Positions 45,093-54,938 are shown, numbered from the stretch's first letter. The stretch: DNA of 64,000 nt from Sphingomonadaceae bacterium (GCA_947463325.1 CANHQT010000003.1:62001-126000); one strand, 5' to 3'. Notes: a model not told the origin generated them from the letters alone. Numbers and translations: made by a program.

Positions 45093-45491
45093 TCAGGCCG
45101 GGCCGACGCGGAAAGCGCACAGCTTGTTGCCGTCCGGATCGCGGAAATAGGCGGCGTAAAATGCCTGGGGCCCTTCTTCACCCCGCAAACCGGGAGGTCC
45201 TTCGCAGCTGCCGCCCAGCTCGAGCGCACAGGCATGCAGCGCATCGACCTGGGCGCGATCCGCCACGGTAATCGCCGCCATATGGCCATTGCCGGGATCG
45301 GCGGCCGTGCCATCATAAGGGCGGGTGACGGCGATCCCCGGCTTGTCCATGCCGACACCCCACAGGGTAAAGCCGCCCATATCGTCGGGAAACTCCATCA
45401 TCCGCTTTGCGCCGAGCAGGCCAAGCAGGCCGTCATAGAAAGCGCGGGCGCGGACGACATCGTTGGTGCCCATGGTGATGTAACCAAGCAT
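45093..45491 (-). CDS. VOC-family (glyoxalase/bleomycin-resistance fold) protein
   Basis: 132 residues. LGYITMGTNDVVRARAFYDGLLG is the standard N-terminus and FYAAYFRDPDGNKLCAFRVG the standard C-terminal strand with the metal-binding Glu position changed to Lys/Leu, so metal binding is uncertain. ATG 45491 is chosen because GGAG lies 9 nt upstream; ATG 45506 is possible. Function of individual VOC proteins cannot be told from this. Convergent with the snoaL-like gene. Confidence 0.82.
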   Translation of the reverse strand: MLGYITMGTNDVVRARAFYDGLLGLLGAKRMMEFPDDMGGFTLWGVGMDKPGIAVTRPYDGTAADPGNGHMAAITVADRAQVDALHACALELGGSCEGPPGLRGEEGPQAFYAAYFRDPDGNKLCAFRVGPA

Positions 45492-45517
45492 CGATTGTTT
45501 CTCCATTTTGCAGCGTA

Positions 45518-46132
45518 TCAGCGCGCGTTCTTGGTCGCTTCCGCTGCCTGCCGTTCCGCCAGCTCTGCAGCGGCGCGCGATTCAGCGGTGCAATCACCCG
45601 TGCGGCGGCTGGTGGCGCGCATCTCCATTTCCGCCCGGCCCTCAGGCAGCGAGGGATCCGTGATTTCCATGACCATCGTCATGGTCGAGCTGGTTCCGGC
45701 CATGGTGCCGGTCAGGTTCATTGTCGCATTGGCTCCGCCCTGTCCGCCGCAGATCATGCGGCCGGAGACATTTTGGCCATCGACGTTGAAATCTTCGAAC
45801 CGGCAGTTGCTGTCGCCCTGGGCCAATTCGCGGAACATGTCCTCGCTGCCGCGCTCGGCCTGTGCCTCGGTCAGGCAATAGCTGCGCTGCACCTGTGCCG
45901 CGCCGGTCATCAGGCCGCGGATCATGGTCTGCTGCTCCTCGGGCATACCGGGCACTTCGAACCGTGCGATCTCGACATTGCTGGCATATTCGCCTGGCTG
46001 CATCCGCTCGGCGCTGGCGAGTTCGGCCCGCACCTCCGCTTCGGTTTGCGGGCCCTTCTTTTCCTCACCGCTGCATCCGGCGATCGCCAATGCCGCAATC
46101 GATACTGCTGTCGCCGCCATCCTCACGCGCAT
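45518..46132 (-). CDS. DUF3617-family lipoprotein
   Basis: 204 residues. A lipobox IAGC ends the signal peptide at about residue 19 (AATAVSIAALAIAGC). The mature part has QPGEYASNVEIARFEVPGMP, YCLTEAQAE, NCRFEDFNVDGQNVSGRMICGG and TSRRTGDC, the Cys-rich pattern of DUF3617 proteins, with two probable disulfides. The C-terminus is an Ala/Glu-rich helix. AAGGGGAT precedes the ATG at 46132; the longer open frame to 46375 runs across the uvrB start and is rejected. Periplasmic, function unknown. Confidence 0.8.
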   Translation of the reverse strand: MRVRMAATAVSIAALAIAGCSGEEKKGPQTEAEVRAELASAERMQPGEYASNVEIARFEVPGMPEEQQTMIRGLMTGAAQVQRSYCLTEAQAERGSEDMFRELAQGDSNCRFEDFNVDGQNVSGRMICGGQGGANATMNLTGTMAGTSSTMTMVMEITDPSLPEGRAEMEMRATSRRTGDCTAESRAAAELAERQAAEATKNAR

Positions 46133-46224
46133 CGTCTGATCCCCTTTGCTTGCATTCCCAGACGGACATCGTCCTTTTTCGCAACCATGCCAAGCGCTAT
46201 GGTGCCATGAGAGGCGTTGCAGCG

Positions 46225-46255
46225 TTGTGACCGGGCGCATTGTTCTCCATATATT
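46225..46255 (+). promoter_or_regulatory. Promoter-like -10 TATATT abutting the uvrB start
   Basis: TATATT (46250-46255) is a near-perfect -10 box ending 5 bp before the ATG at 46261. TTGTGA (46225-46230) with a 19-bp spacer, or TGTGAC with 17, could serve as -35. No Shine-Dalgarno is present, so a leaderless mRNA is likely. No LexA box of the alphaproteobacterial GTTC-N7-GTTC type was seen here. Confidence 0.45.
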
Positions 46256-46260
46256 CTGCC

Positions 46261-48447
46261 ATGGCCATCCAGATCCGCACGTCCCTCGCCGAACCTGAAA
46301 CGGGTGAGAGCTTTGTTCCGCACCGCCCGGCGCGCCCGCCCAAAGCGGAGGGCGGCAGGCCGTTCGTGCTGTCATCCGAATATGAGCCGGCCGGGGACCA
46401 ACCGACGGCCATTGCAGAACTGGTCGCCGCCGCGCGCGAGGGCGAGCAGAATCAGGTGCTGCTCGGCGTCACCGGCAGCGGCAAGACCTTCACCATGGCC
46501 AAGGTGGTGGAGGCATTGCAGCGCCCGGCGCTGGTGCTGGCGCCGAACAAGATCCTCGCCGCCCAGCTCTACGGGGAATTCAAAAGCTTCTTCCCCGACA
46601 ATGCGGTCGAATATTTCGTCAGCTATTACGACTATTACCAGCCCGAAGCCTATGTGCCGCGCACCGACACCTACATTGAAAAGGAGTCGAGCGTGAATGA
46701 GGCGATCGACCGGATGCGCCATTCCGCCACCCGTGCACTGCTCGAACGCGACGATGTGCTGATCGTCGCCTCGGTCTCCTGCCTCTATGGTATCGGATCG
46801 GTCGAAACCTATTCGGCGATGATCTTTGACCTCAAAAAGGGGCAGGTCGCGGACCGGCAAGAAATCATCCGAAAGCTCGTCGCCCTGCAATATAAGCGCA
46901 ACGATCAGGCCTTTGCGCGCGGCAATTTCCGTGTGCGCGGCGACAGCCTGGAAATCTTCCCCTCCCACTATGAGGACAGCGCATGGCGCATCGCCTTCTT
47001 CGGGGACGAGGTGGAGGAGATCACCGAATTCGACCCGCTGACCGGCAAGAAATCGGCGACCCTCACCAGCGTGCGCGTTTATGCCAATTCACACTATGTG
47101 ACGCCGGGGCCGACGCTGAAACAGGCCGCCGAGGCGATCAAGCATGAGCTGGCCGAGCGGTTGAAGGAGCTGGTGGCCGAAGGGCGGCTGCTGGAAGCAC
47201 AGCGGCTGGAGCAACGCACCAACTTCGACCTTGAGATGATCGCGGCAACCGGAAGCTGCGCCGGCATCGAAAATTACAGCCGCTTTCTGACCGGGCGCCT
47301 GCCCGGTGAGCCGCCGCCGACCCTGTTCGAATATCTGCCGGAGAACGCGCTCCTCTTCGTCGACGAAAGCCACCAGACGGTGCCGCAGATCGGCGCGATG
47401 GCCAAAGGCGACCACCGGCGCAAAATCACGCTCGCCGAATATGGATTCCGTCTGCCGAGCTGCATCGACAACCGCCCCTTACGCTTCAACGAGTGGGAGG
47501 CGATGCGCCCGCAATCGGTGTTCGTGTCCGCGACGCCCGGCCCCTGGGAGATGGAGAAGAGCGGCGGGGTATTTGCTGAACAGGTGATCCGTCCCACCGG
47601 CCTCATCGATCCGCCGGTGATCATCCGCCCGGTGGAGGAACAGGTCGATGATCTGGTGGCAGAGGCGAAGGCAACCACGGCCAAGGGATATCGCACGCTG
47701 GTGACCACCCTCACCAAGCGCATGGCCGAGGACCTCACCGAATATCTGCACGAGGCCGGCCTCAAGGTCCGCTACATGCACTCGGACGTTGAGACGCTCG
47801 AACGCATTGAGCTGATCCGCGATCTCCGGATGGGCGTCTATGACGTGCTGGTCGGTATCAACTTGCTGCGCGAAGGGCTCGATATTCCCGAATGCGGGCT
47901 TGTCGCGATCCTCGATGCCGACAAGGAAGGGTTCCTGCGTTCCGAAACATCGCTGATCCAGACCATCGGCCGCGCCGCGCGCAACATCGACGGGCGGGTG
48001 ATCCTCTATGCCGACCGGATGACCGGCAGCATGGAGCGCGCGATCGCCGAAACCGACCGCCGCCGCGCCAAGCAGCAGGCCTATAATGAGGCGCACGGCA
48101 TCACGCCCGAAAGCGTCAAACGCGGCATCGCTGACATCGTCGCCCACGTGGCGCAGGGCGATGCGGTCCAGGTCGAGCTTGATCTGGAGGACGGGCGCAA
48201 CAACCTCGTCGGCCACAATCTGCGCGCCTATATCGAGGAGCTCGAGGCGAAGATGCGCAAGGCCGCCGGCGACCTCGAATTCGAAGAGGCTGCCCGGCTG
48301 CGCGACGAGATCCGAAAGCTCGAAGCCGACGAACTCGGCATCGGCACCGCCCCCAGCGCCGCGCCAAAGGTGGGCCGCAGCAACGAGGGCAAACCCGGGA
48401 CGCGCAAGGACCGCTTCGGCAAGACGCAGAGGAAGTGGGGGCGTTAG
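46261..48447 (+). CDS. uvrB: Excinuclease ABC subunit B
   Basis: 728 residues. Walker [16 protein letters not shown], the beta-hairpin region [24 protein letters not shown] (motif II variant), [16 protein letters not shown] and [22 protein letters not shown] are UvrB hallmarks (read in parts), and the C-terminal UVR domain ([31 protein letters not shown], in parts) binds UvrC. It loads onto damaged DNA with UvrA in nucleotide excision repair. The tail is basic ([14 protein letters not shown]). ATG 46261 is preferred over an upstream TTG. Its stop overlaps the convergent gene by 4 nt. Confidence 0.97.
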   Translation: MAIQIRTSLAEPETGESFVPHRPARPPKAEGGRPFVLSSEYEPAGDQPTAIAELVAAAREGEQNQVLLGVTGSGKTFTMAKVVEALQRPALVLAPNKILAAQLYGEFKSFFPDNAVEYFVSYYDYYQPEAYVPRTDTYIEKESSVNEAIDRMRHSATRALLERDDVLIVASVSCLYGIGSVETYSAMIFDLKKGQVADRQEIIRKLVALQYKRNDQAFARGNFRVRGDSLEIFPSHYEDSAWRIAFFGDEVEEITEFDPLTGKKSATLTSVRVYANSHYVTPGPTLKQAAEAIKHELAERLKELVAEGRLLEAQRLEQRTNFDLEMIAATGSCAGIENYSRFLTGRLPGEPPPTLFEYLPENALLFVDESHQTVPQIGAMAKGDHRRKITLAEYGFRLPSCIDNRPLRFNEWEAMRPQSVFVSATPGPWEMEKSGGVFAEQVIRPTGLIDPPVIIRPVEEQVDDLVAEAKATTAKGYRTLVTTLTKRMAEDLTEYLHEAGLKVRYMHSDVETLERIELIRDLRMGVYDVLVGINLLREGLDIPECGLVAILDADKEGFLRSETSLIQTIGRAARNIDGRVILYADRMTGSMERAIAETDRRRAKQQAYNEAHGITPESVKRGIADIVAHVAQGDAVQVELDLEDGRNNLVGHNLRAYIEELEAKMRKAAGDLEFEEAARLRDEIRKLEADELGIGTAPSAAPKVGRSNEGKPGTRKDRFGKTQRKWGR

Positions 48448-48824
48448 TCCGCCGCCTTCACCACATCTCCCACCCGCGCCCACGACCGCGCTGCATCCAG
48501 CTGGTCCATACCGAAAGTACGGATGGCCGCAGGATAGAAGGGTGCCAATATTCGCGTGAGCGGGCCTACCCACCCATGGTCGCTGACAACTGCGGCGCGA
48601 TGAATGAAATTGCGATGCGACAGGTGAAAGAACAAATCTTTCCACCACACCTGCGGTTCGATCCAGCCAAAGTCGCGCACGACCTCCACCACATTCAGTT
48701 TTTCGTGCGTTTTGAGGAGGTCGTCCACCACCTCCACCGCCTTTTCATAGTCGGCTTTACCGACTGCACCATCGATAGTCAGTTCGAGGTAACCCGTCTT
48801 CGCATCCTGTTCGACCTTAAGCAT
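48444..48824 (-). CDS. SpoIIAA-like (STAS/SEC14-type) protein
   Basis: 126 residues. [37 protein letters not shown] (in parts) and the later [19 protein letters not shown] fit the SpoIIAA-like family (once DUF3478) found in many proteobacteria, which has a STAS-like fold without known partner. GAGGAGGC precedes the ATG at 48824 well; the open frame upstream to 48866 lacks similarity. The 221-bp region between this start and 49046 holds promoters for both directions and nothing else I can support. Confidence 0.78.
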   Translation of the reverse strand: MLKVEQDAKTGYLELTIDGAVGKADYEKAVEVVDDLLKTHEKLNVVEVVRDFGWIEPQVWWKDLFFHLSHRNFIHRAAVVSDHGWVGPLTRILAPFYPAAIRTFGMDQLDAARSWARVGDVVKAAD

Positions 48825-49009
48825 TTGTGCCTCCTCGGCCCCGCGGAACCACTTTAGGGCAGGCAAGCATCAGCTATCATTGCGCTGCATCAACGGCACA
48901 TCTGGAGCGAACACTGCACTGGCGGACTGGGCATTGCCGTCAGCCCGCCTTGGGACCGTAGCAAGGGCCCTCCCAATATCATTCGGCAAATATCCGTAGT
49001 GGACCACGC

Positions 49010-49038
49010 TTGCCCGGCTGATCGCCAGAAGGCATAGC
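49010..49038 (+). promoter_or_regulatory. Promoter-like TTGCCC-N17-CATAGC
   Basis: TTGCCC (49010-49015) and CATAGC (49033-49038) are 17 bp apart and end 7 bp before the ATG at 49046, again consistent with little or no 5' leader. Confidence 0.35.
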
Positions 49039-49045
49039 TTATCCC

Positions 49046-49609
49046 ATGTCTCGCCTGCGCCCTGCCTTTGCACTCATCGCCCTGCCCCTGCTCGCAAGCT
49101 GCGTTGCACCGCGGGGCGCTACGCCTGCGCCTGCTCCGGCAGCGCCACCGTCTGCGGCTTCACCGGCGCCTGCGCCGGCCCATCCGGTTCCCCGCCCGAC
49201 CGCAAATGATCGCTATCAGGGCGACTGGAGCGTCGCCGATCTGGGGCCGGGGGACTGGCGCTATCGCCGCGAGGGCGCTGCAAGCGCAGCGCATTTCGGC
49301 CTCGCGAATGAGGGCACGCAGGCGATGATCCGCTGCGAAGGCGGGATGGTGACGCTGAGCCGCATGGGCGTGATCCCCGCGGACATTGCGGCATTCATCA
49401 ATGTGCGTTCCAGCTTTTCCGAGCGGCAATTGCCGATCCGGAGCGCGGCGGGCGGCTGGCTGACCGCAGTTGAACTGCCTGCGAGCGATCCCCTGTGGGA
49501 CCAGATCATCTATTCGCGCGGGCGTTTCCTGATTGAGGCGACGCGCAACGAACCAAAGCTGGTGCCGACCCGGCCTGACGTCGCACGGGTCATAGAGGAT
49601 TGCCGCTGA
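49046..49609 (+). CDS. Lipoprotein of unknown function
   Basis: 187 residues. A lipobox LASC lies at about residue 19 after AFALIALPLLA. A low-complexity Ala/Pro linker (residues about 22-50) leads to a beta-rich domain (DWSVADLGPGDWRYRREGAA, MIRCEGGMVTLSRMGV, GGWLTAVELPASDPLWDQI) that I do not recognise, with two Cys (MIRCEG and EDCR) that could pair. No Shine-Dalgarno is visible before the ATG. Convergent with adk. Confidence 0.7.
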   Translation: MSRLRPAFALIALPLLASCVAPRGATPAPAPAAPPSAASPAPAPAHPVPRPTANDRYQGDWSVADLGPGDWRYRREGAASAAHFGLANEGTQAMIRCEGGMVTLSRMGVIPADIAAFINVRSSFSERQLPIRSAAGGWLTAVELPASDPLWDQIIYSRGRFLIEATRNEPKLVPTRPDVARVIEDCR

Positions 49610-49640
49610 TCCTTTGGAGAAACGAGCGCGGCGTGGCTGT

Positions 49641-49660
49641 CCTGCGGGTCAGCCCGCAGG
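49641..49660. terminator. Hairpin at the end of the adk transcript
   Basis: CCTGCGGG and CCCGCAGG form an 8-bp stem around TCAG and straddle the adk stop codon. There is no T-run in either direction, so termination by this hairpin alone is doubtful. Confidence 0.3.
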
Positions 49661-50308
49661 CTTCAGTATCGCCTCGATAGCGCTGTTGACCGCATCCATG
49701 CTGGCCATCCCGTCAACGCGGGAAACGATGCCGCGCGCCTCATAGATGGGCAGGATCGGCGCGGTCTTGGCGCGATATTCGGCCATGCGGGTGCGCACCG
49801 TTTCCTCATTATCATCGGGGCGCCGCTTGAATTCATGATGGCCGCACTTGTCGCAAGTGCCATCGACCGCCGGCTTCTTGAACCGGTCATGATAGCCTTC
49901 GCCGCAATTGGCGCAGGTGAAGCGGCCGGTGATACGTTCGACGAGCGCGTCTTCGTTCACCTCGAGCTCGATCACATGGTCCAGCGTGCGGCCGCGCGCA
50001 GCGAGCAGCGCATCGAGCGCCTCTGCCTGGGCCGCGGTGCGGGGATAGCCATCGAAAATCACCGGCGTGTCGCGGCCGAGTTCGTCGAGCCGTTCGCCGA
50101 TAAGGCCCGAGACGATTTCGTCGGAAACGAGCTCACCCGCTTCCATCACCGCCTTGGCCTTCAGACCGATGGGGGTGCCGGCCTTTACCGCCGCGCGAAG
50201 CATATCGCCGGTCGACAGCTGGACCATGCCGTGCTCGGCTTCCAGGCGTGTCGCCTGCGTGCCCTTGCCCGCGCCCGGCGGACCCAGAAGAATGATGTCG
50301 AGCGCCAC
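49649..50308 (-). CDS. adk: Adenylate kinase, zinc-LID type
   Basis: 219 residues from a GTG at 50308, chosen because GGGGGGTTTCAG lies before it and the protein starts VALDIILLGPPGAGKGTQ as usual. P-loop GPPGAGKGT, LSTGDMLRAAV, FDGYPRTAAQAEAL and the LID with four Cys (TCANCGEGYH and TCDKCGHHEF) that bind zinc, as in Gram-positive and many alphaproteobacterial enzymes. It balances ATP, ADP and AMP. Last gene of the ribosomal superoperon, after secY. Confidence 0.97.
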   Translation of the reverse strand: MALDIILLGPPGAGKGTQATRLEAEHGMVQLSTGDMLRAAVKAGTPIGLKAKAVMEAGELVSDEIVSGLIGERLDELGRDTPVIFDGYPRTAAQAEALDALLAARGRTLDHVIELEVNEDALVERITGRFTCANCGEGYHDRFKKPAVDGTCDKCGHHEFKRRPDDNEETVRTRMAEYRAKTAPILPIYEARGIVSRVDGMASMDAVNSAIEAILKPAG

Positions 50309-50381
50309 CTGAAACCCCCCTGCTTTTGCCGTCAGCCCGCCCCGCACCCGTCCTGCCCGAGCACGCGGCGATGCGCAATCC

Positions 50382-51749
50382 TCAGCGCATTTTGCCCTTG
50401 AGCTTCGCCTTCTTGATGAGGTCAGCATATTGGTGCGCGAGCAGATGGCTCTGGATCTGCTGCACTGTATCGATCGTCACGTTGACGAGGATGAGCAGGC
50501 TGGTGCCGCCGAGCGCGAGGCCGACGCCGGTCGTCGCAATCACCTGCTCAGGGATGAGGCAGATGACGGCAAGGTAGAAGGCGCCGATCACCGTGATGCG
50601 CGTCAGCACGAAGTCGAGATAATCGGATGTAGCCTTGCCCGGACGGTAGCCGGGGATGAAGCCGCCCTGCCGCTTGAGATTGTCCGCCGTTTCCTCGGGG
50701 TTGAAAACAACCGCGACGTAGAAAAAGGCGAAGAAGATGATGCCGAGCCCGTACAGCGCCATGTAAAGCGGCTGGCCGTGCGCGAACCACTGGTTCATCT
50801 GCAGCAGCGCTGCACCCCAGGCGGTATCTTCATTCACGCCCTGACCCATGAACTGGGTGATGGTGAGCGGGAGCAGCAGCAGCGAGCTGGCAAAGATCGG
50901 CGGGATGACGCCGGCAGTGTTGACCTTGAGCGGCAGATGGCTGCGCTCCTGCTGGGCCATACCCTGCTGCGTCGCACGCTTCGGATACTGGACGAGCACG
51001 CGGCGCTGCGCACGCTCCATGAAGCTGATCACCCAGATCACACCGAACGCGCCGAGCAGCAGAGCAGCGATGACGAGGCCGTTCATCGCGCCCGAGCGGC
51101 CCTGTTCGAACAGCTGGGCCAGTGTCTGCGGGATGGAGGCGACAATGCCGGCCATGATGATCAGCGAAATGCCGTTGCCGATGCCGCGGCTGGTGATCTG
51201 TTCACCCAGCCACATCAGGAACAGCGTGCCGCCAATCAGGCTGATGACCGCAGAGATACGGAACATCATCGAATCGATGACGACCGGCTGGATCGCCTGG
51301 CTGGCACCCAGCGTTTCGAGGCCGCTGGCAATGAACCAGCCCTGGATCGCGGTGAGCAGCACGGTGCCGTAGCGGGTGTACTGGTTCAGCTTCTTCCGCC
51401 CGCTTTCGCCTTCCTTCTTGAGAGCGGCGAGCGTCGGATTGAGCGCGGAGGCGAGCTGCACCACGATAGACGCGGTGATGTACGGCATCACGCCGAGCGC
51501 GATGATGCTCATGCGCTCAAGGCTGCCGCCCGAGAAAGTGTTGAACAGATCAAGGATGCCGCCCGAGGCAGCCTGGCTGTACAGCTGGTTCATCGCCACC
51601 GGATCGATACCGGGCAACGGAACGAAGCTCAGGAAACGGAAGACGACAAGCGCACCCAGCGTGAACCATAGACGGTTCTTGAGTTCGGTCGCCTGACCGA
51701 AGTTGCCGAGGTTGAGATTCATTCCGAGCTGGTCGGCGCGAGAAGCCAT
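50382..51749 (-). CDS. secY: Preprotein translocase subunit SecY
   Basis: 455 residues with ten helices. TLGALVVFRFLSFVPLPGID, the plug region NTFSGGSLERMSIIALGVMPYI, YTRYGTVLLTAIQGWF and RISAVISLIGGTLFLMWLGE (in parts) are typical. The C-terminal tail LIKKAKLKGKMR is basic. It forms the Sec channel with SecE and SecG for export and membrane insertion. Separated from rplO by 136 bp with a hairpin; transcribed with adk. Confidence 0.97.
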   Translation of the reverse strand: MASRADQLGMNLNLGNFGQATELKNRLWFTLGALVVFRFLSFVPLPGIDPVAMNQLYSQAASGGILDLFNTFSGGSLERMSIIALGVMPYITASIVVQLASALNPTLAALKKEGESGRKKLNQYTRYGTVLLTAIQGWFIASGLETLGASQAIQPVVIDSMMFRISAVISLIGGTLFLMWLGEQITSRGIGNGISLIIMAGIVASIPQTLAQLFEQGRSGAMNGLVIAALLLGAFGVIWVISFMERAQRRVLVQYPKRATQQGMAQQERSHLPLKVNTAGVIPPIFASSLLLLPLTITQFMGQGVNEDTAWGAALLQMNQWFAHGQPLYMALYGLGIIFFAFFYVAVVFNPEETADNLKRQGGFIPGYRPGKATSDYLDFVLTRITVIGAFYLAVICLIPEQVIATTGVGLALGGTSLLILVNVTIDTVQQIQSHLLAHQYADLIKKAKLKGKMR

Positions 51750-51852
51750 GCGTCGCTGTCCTGATCAAATAAGTCCGTCGCATCCCCCCGGACGCGCGCG
51801 GCGCTTATGTGCGGTGGCGCGCGTCCAAAGGCAAGGGGACGCCAAGCAAGAA

Positions 51853-51877
51853 GGGCGTTTCCTTATCGGAAACGCCC
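51853..51877 (-). terminator. Hairpin between rplO and secY
   Basis: A 10-bp perfect stem (51853-51862 with 51868-51877) lies 9 bp after the rplO stop on the minus strand, followed by the weakly T-rich TTCTTGCTT. It may attenuate transcription into secY or protect the upstream mRNA end. Confidence 0.5.
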
Positions 51878-51885
51878 CTAAAGCA

Positions 51886-52362
51886 TCAGGCCTCGGCGGC
51901 TGCCGGGGCAGGCAGTTCAATCGAACCGCCAAGCTTTTCGACCGCCTCAACCGCGCCCTTCGACGCGCCGGCGACCTTGAAGCTCAATTTGGTCTTGAGT
52001 TCGCCCTTGCCGAGCAGGCGGACGCCATCCTTGCCGCCACGGGCAGCACCGGCGGCCTGCAGCGCGGCATGATCGACCACGGCCTTGGCATCCAGCTTGC
52101 CGGCATCGACCAGCTTCTGGACCATGCCGAGGTTCACAATGGCATAGTCCTTGGCGAAGATGTTGTTGAAGCCGCGCTTCGGGATGCGCATGTGGAGCGG
52201 CATCTGGCCGCCTTCGAAGCCATTGATGCTGACGCCCGAACGCGCCTTGGCACCCTTTTGGCCGCGACCGGCGGTCTTGCCCTTGCCCGAGCCGATGCCG
52301 CGTCCGACGCGCATCCGGCCCTTGCGGGCACCCGCATTGTCACGAAGTTCGTTGAGTTTCAT
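51886..52362 (-). CDS. rplO: 50S ribosomal protein L15
   Basis: 158 residues. [30 protein letters not shown], in parts, and [23 protein letters not shown] are the rRNA-binding glycine/basic start of L15, followed by the C-terminal globular part ([20 protein letters not shown]). It is a late-assembling 50S protein. The C-terminus is a little longer than in E. coli (144 residues). Follows rpmD by 66 bp, in which a REP-like palindrome sits. Confidence 0.96.
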   Translation of the reverse strand: MKLNELRDNAGARKGRMRVGRGIGSGKGKTAGRGQKGAKARSGVSINGFEGGQMPLHMRIPKRGFNNIFAKDYAIVNLGMVQKLVDAGKLDAKAVVDHAALQAAGAARGGKDGVRLLGKGELKTKLSFKVAGASKGAVEAVEKLGGSIELPAPAAAEA

Positions 52363-52400
52363 GTCTTTGCACTCGCTTTCGCTTTAATCGCGCCTGATCT

Positions 52401-52422
52401 CCTCTCCCGCGAACGGGAGAGG
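52401..52422. repeat. REP-like palindrome with CGAA loop
   Basis: CCTCTCCCG and CGGGAGAGG are perfect 9-bp arms around CGAA, between rpmD and rplO. This GC-rich form with a tetraloop is a common dispersed palindrome in proteobacteria. No T-run follows. Confidence 0.55.
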
Positions 52423-52428
52423 GATATG

Positions 52429-52614
52429 TCAGTCGACCACCTGCACCAGATGCGGGATGCTGGCGACCATGCCGCGGGTAGCAGCCGTGTCTTCCAGTTC
52501 CACCACGCGGTGCATCTTGCCGAGACCGAGGCCCTTGAGGGTCGCGGCCTGTTCCTTCGGGCGACGGATGGGCGAACCCACCTGCTTCACCTTGAACGTC
52601 TTTTTGTCAGCCAT
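52429..52614 (-). CDS. rpmD: 50S ribosomal protein L30
   Basis: 61 residues. [25 protein letters not shown] is the conserved beta-strand and IRR-helix of bacterial L30. The length is standard. It begins 4 bp after rpsE's stop, in the normal spc order. Confidence 0.95.
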   Translation of the reverse strand: MADKKTFKVKQVGSPIRRPKEQAATLKGLGLGKMHRVVELEDTAATRGMVASIPHLVQVVD

Positions 52615-52618
52615 GGGT

Positions 52619-53326
52619 TCAGGCCTCCGTCAGCGCCGCGTCGGCTTCGGCTTCACGGGCCGAAGCACCGCTGCGACCGAGCAGATCGGCAACCTTCTTG
52701 CCACGACGCTGGGCAACCGACTTGGGGCTGACCTGTGTCTTGAGCGCTTCGAAGGTGGCGCGGATCATGTTGTAGGGGTTCGACGTGCCGTTCGACTTCG
52801 AAACGACGTCGGCAACGCCGAGCGCTTCGAACACCGCACGCATCGGACCACCGGCGATGATGCCGGTACCCTGCGGGGCGGAACGAACGTTGACGAGACC
52901 GGCACCGAAGTGGCCGATGCCGTCATGATGCAGCGTGCGGCCATCGCGCAGCGGCACACGCATCATCGTCTTCTTGGCAGCAGCAGTGGCCTTGGAAATG
53001 GCTTCCGGCACTTCGCGCGCCTTGCCATGACCGAAGCCGACCCGGCCCTTGCCATCGCCGACCACGACCAGCGCCGCGAAACCGAAGCGCTTACCGCCCT
53101 TCACGGTCTTCGAGACGCGGTTGATGTGGACGAGCTTTTCGATCAGCTCTTCGCCGCCTTCTTCGGCAGCGCCGCCACGGCGGTCATCGCGCCGGCCACG
53201 GTTGCCATCACGGCCGCCACGGCCGCGATCACCACCGCCACGGCCGCCACGCGGACCGCGACCGCGGGGGGCTTCGCCCTCTGCGCCCTGGGCTTCAGTG
53301 CCCTGGATTTCGGTTGCGTCGACCAT
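52619..53326 (-). CDS. rpsE: 30S ribosomal protein S5 with RGG-rich N-terminal extension
   Basis: 235 residues, against about 166 in E. coli. The S5 core starts near residue 60 ([21 protein letters not shown]) and includes [19 protein letters not shown] and [16 protein letters not shown], the region where ram and spectinomycin mutations fall in other species. The extra N-terminus (residues about 1-58) is acidic at first and then Arg/Gly/Asp-rich with repeated RGG-like units, suggesting a disordered RNA-binding tail. It starts one base from the rplR stop. Confidence 0.96.
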   Translation of the reverse strand: MVDATEIQGTEAQGAEGEAPRGRGPRGGRGGGDRGRGGRDGNRGRRDDRRGGAAEEGGEELIEKLVHINRVSKTVKGGKRFGFAALVVVGDGKGRVGFGHGKAREVPEAISKATAAAKKTMMRVPLRDGRTLHHDGIGHFGAGLVNVRSAPQGTGIIAGGPMRAVFEALGVADVVSKSNGTSNPYNMIRATFEALKTQVSPKSVAQRRGKKVADLLGRSGASAREAEADAALTEA

Positions 53327-53683
53327 TTAGAACTCCAATCCGCCTTCACGCGCCGCATCGGCGAGGGCCTTAACACGGCCATGGAACAGGAAGCCGCCGC
53401 GATCGAACACCACGCGGGTTACGCCAGCGGCCTTCGCCGCTTCGGCAATGCGCTTGCCGACAGCCGCCGCCGCATCGCAGGTCGCGCCGGTCGAGCCGCG
53501 CACGGCCTTTTCGAGCGTCGATGCGGAAGCGAGCGTACGCCCTTCGGCGTCGTCGATCAGCTGGACATAGATGTGCCGGCCAGAACGGTGCACCGAGAGC
53601 CGCTTGCGGTCGCCCGCACGCTTGCGAATGGCGGTGCGCACGCGCTGGCGGCGCTTGTCGAAGGATGTGCGTTTGAGAGCCAT
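53327..53683 (-). CDS. rplR: 50S ribosomal protein L18
   Basis: 118 residues. [34 protein letters not shown] (in parts) is the 5S-rRNA-binding basic start, and [28 protein letters not shown] the usual end. With L5 it joins 5S rRNA to the 50S subunit. It abuts rplF by an overlapping base pair of start and stop. Confidence 0.96.
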   Translation of the reverse strand: MALKRTSFDKRRQRVRTAIRKRAGDRKRLSVHRSGRHIYVQLIDDAEGRTLASASTLEKAVRGSTGATCDAAAAVGKRIAEAAKAAGVTRVVFDRGGFLFHGRVKALADAAREGGLEF

Positions 53684-54216
53684 TACTTCTTCTTCCCTTC
53701 CTTGCGGAAGATGAACTCGCCGCGATACTTGATCCCCTTGCCCTTATAGGGCTCCGGCTTGCGCCAGCGGCGGATCTCTGCGGCGACCTGACCAACCTTT
53801 TGCTTGTCGATACCGCTGATCTCGACCGTGGTGTTATCCGGGGTCTTGATCTCGATGCCTTCCGGCACCGCGAAATCGACGTCATGGCTGTAGCCAAGCT
53901 GGAGCTTCAGCGTCTTGCCCTGGGCATTGGCACGATAACCAACACCCGTGATTTCCAGCACCTTGGTGAAACCGTCGGTCACGCCGGTGACCAGGTTCTG
54001 CACCAGCGTGCGCTGCATGCCCCAAAAGGCACGTGCCGCCTTGGTGGCGTTGGCAGGCTTGACGACAATCACGTCGCCTTCGACCGCATAGCTGATTTCG
54101 TCGCGCAGCGGCATGGCGAGAGTCCCCTTGGGGCCCTTCACCGTCAGCTGCCCGCCGTCGATCGTGGCGGTGACACCGCCCGGGATCGAAACCGGCCTCT
54201 TACCGATGCGGCTCAT
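53683..54216 (-). CDS. rplF: 50S ribosomal protein L6
   Basis: 177 residues, standard length. [33 protein letters not shown] and the C-terminal [24 protein letters not shown] (in parts) match bacterial L6, including the PEPYKGKG motif near the GTPase-associated centre. Start and stop overlap with rpsH and rplR, so the three are coupled. Confidence 0.97.
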   Translation of the reverse strand: MSRIGKRPVSIPGGVTATIDGGQLTVKGPKGTLAMPLRDEISYAVEGDVIVVKPANATKAARAFWGMQRTLVQNLVTGVTDGFTKVLEITGVGYRANAQGKTLKLQLGYSHDVDFAVPEGIEIKTPDNTTVEISGIDKQKVGQVAAEIRRWRKPEPYKGKGIKYRGEFIFRKEGKKK

Positions 54217-54620
54217 CAGAACACCTCCGCCAGCACTTCGCCGCCGACATTGGCGTCACGCGCCTCGGCATCCGAGAGCACGCCACGCGGCGTCGACACG
54301 ATGGTGATACCGAGACCCGACTTGACGCGCGGCAGGTCCTTCGAACCCGAATAGACGCGACGGCCAGGCTTCGACACGCGAGCGAGATGGCGGATTGCCG
54401 GCTCGCCCTCGAAATATTTCAGTTCGATCCGCAGGCCCTTGTGCTGTTCCATGCGGCCCAGCAGGATTTCCGAGTAACCCCGGATATAGCCTTCGCGCTG
54501 AAGCACATCGAGAACGCGGGCGCGCAGCTTCGACGCCGGCGTGATCACGCTGTCCATCTTGGCGCGCTGGCCGTTGCGGATGCGGGTGAGCATATCACCC
54601 AAAGGATCGGTCATTGCCAT
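54216..54620 (-). CDS. rpsH: 30S ribosomal protein S8
   Basis: 134 residues. [18 protein letters not shown] and the C-terminal [26 protein letters not shown] (in parts) are the conserved ends of S8. It binds 16S rRNA helix 21; in E. coli it is the feedback repressor of the spc operon at rplE. The ATG at 54620 is supported by AAGGATC 8 nt upstream; a second ATG at 54614 is in frame. Confidence 0.96.
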   Translation of the reverse strand: MAMTDPLGDMLTRIRNGQRAKMDSVITPASKLRARVLDVLQREGYIRGYSEILLGRMEQHKGLRIELKYFEGEPAIRHLARVSKPGRRVYSGSKDLPRVKSGLGITIVSTPRGVLSDAEARDANVGGEVLAEVF

Positions 54621-54632
54621 TTCGTATGATCC

Positions 54633-54938
54633 TTACCAGCTCGACTTGACGAGGCCCGGGATCAGGCCCTTGTTGGCCAGATCGCGCAGCATGACGCGGG
54701 CAAGACGAAACTTGCGGTAATAGGCGCGCGGACGGCCCGTGACTTCGCAACGGTTGCGAATGCGGGTCGGGTTTCCGTTGCGCGGAACTTCAGCCATCTT
54801 GAGGCGCGCGATGAGACGTTCAGTCTCGTCCAGCGACTCATCATTGGCCTTTGCCTTGAGGCGCGCGTAACGGCCGGCATATTTCTTAGCCAGCGCCTTG
54901 CGCTTCTCGTTCTTATTGATCGAACTCAGTTTCGCCAT
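54633..54938 (-). CDS. rpsN: 30S ribosomal protein S14, zinc-independent
   Basis: 101 residues, the long C- form without the zinc CxxC pair. [27 protein letters not shown] (in parts) and [26 protein letters not shown] are typical. Position between rplE and rpsH is normal. It binds the 30S head. Confidence 0.96.
   Translation of the reverse strand: MAKLSSINKNEKRKALAKKYAGRYARLKAKANDESLDETERLIARLKMAEVPRNGNPTRIRNRCEVTGRPRAYYRKFRLARVMLRDLANKGLIPGLVKSSW

Noticed and set aside
46133-46260. A LexA box before uvrB
   Set aside because: No GTTC-N7-GTTC-type or CTG-N10-CAG-type palindrome was visible in the upstream region.
48870-49073. A 67-codon leftward open frame between the SpoIIAA-like and lipoprotein genes
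   Set aside because: No ribosome site, overlaps the start of the lipoprotein gene, and codon composition is not gene-like.
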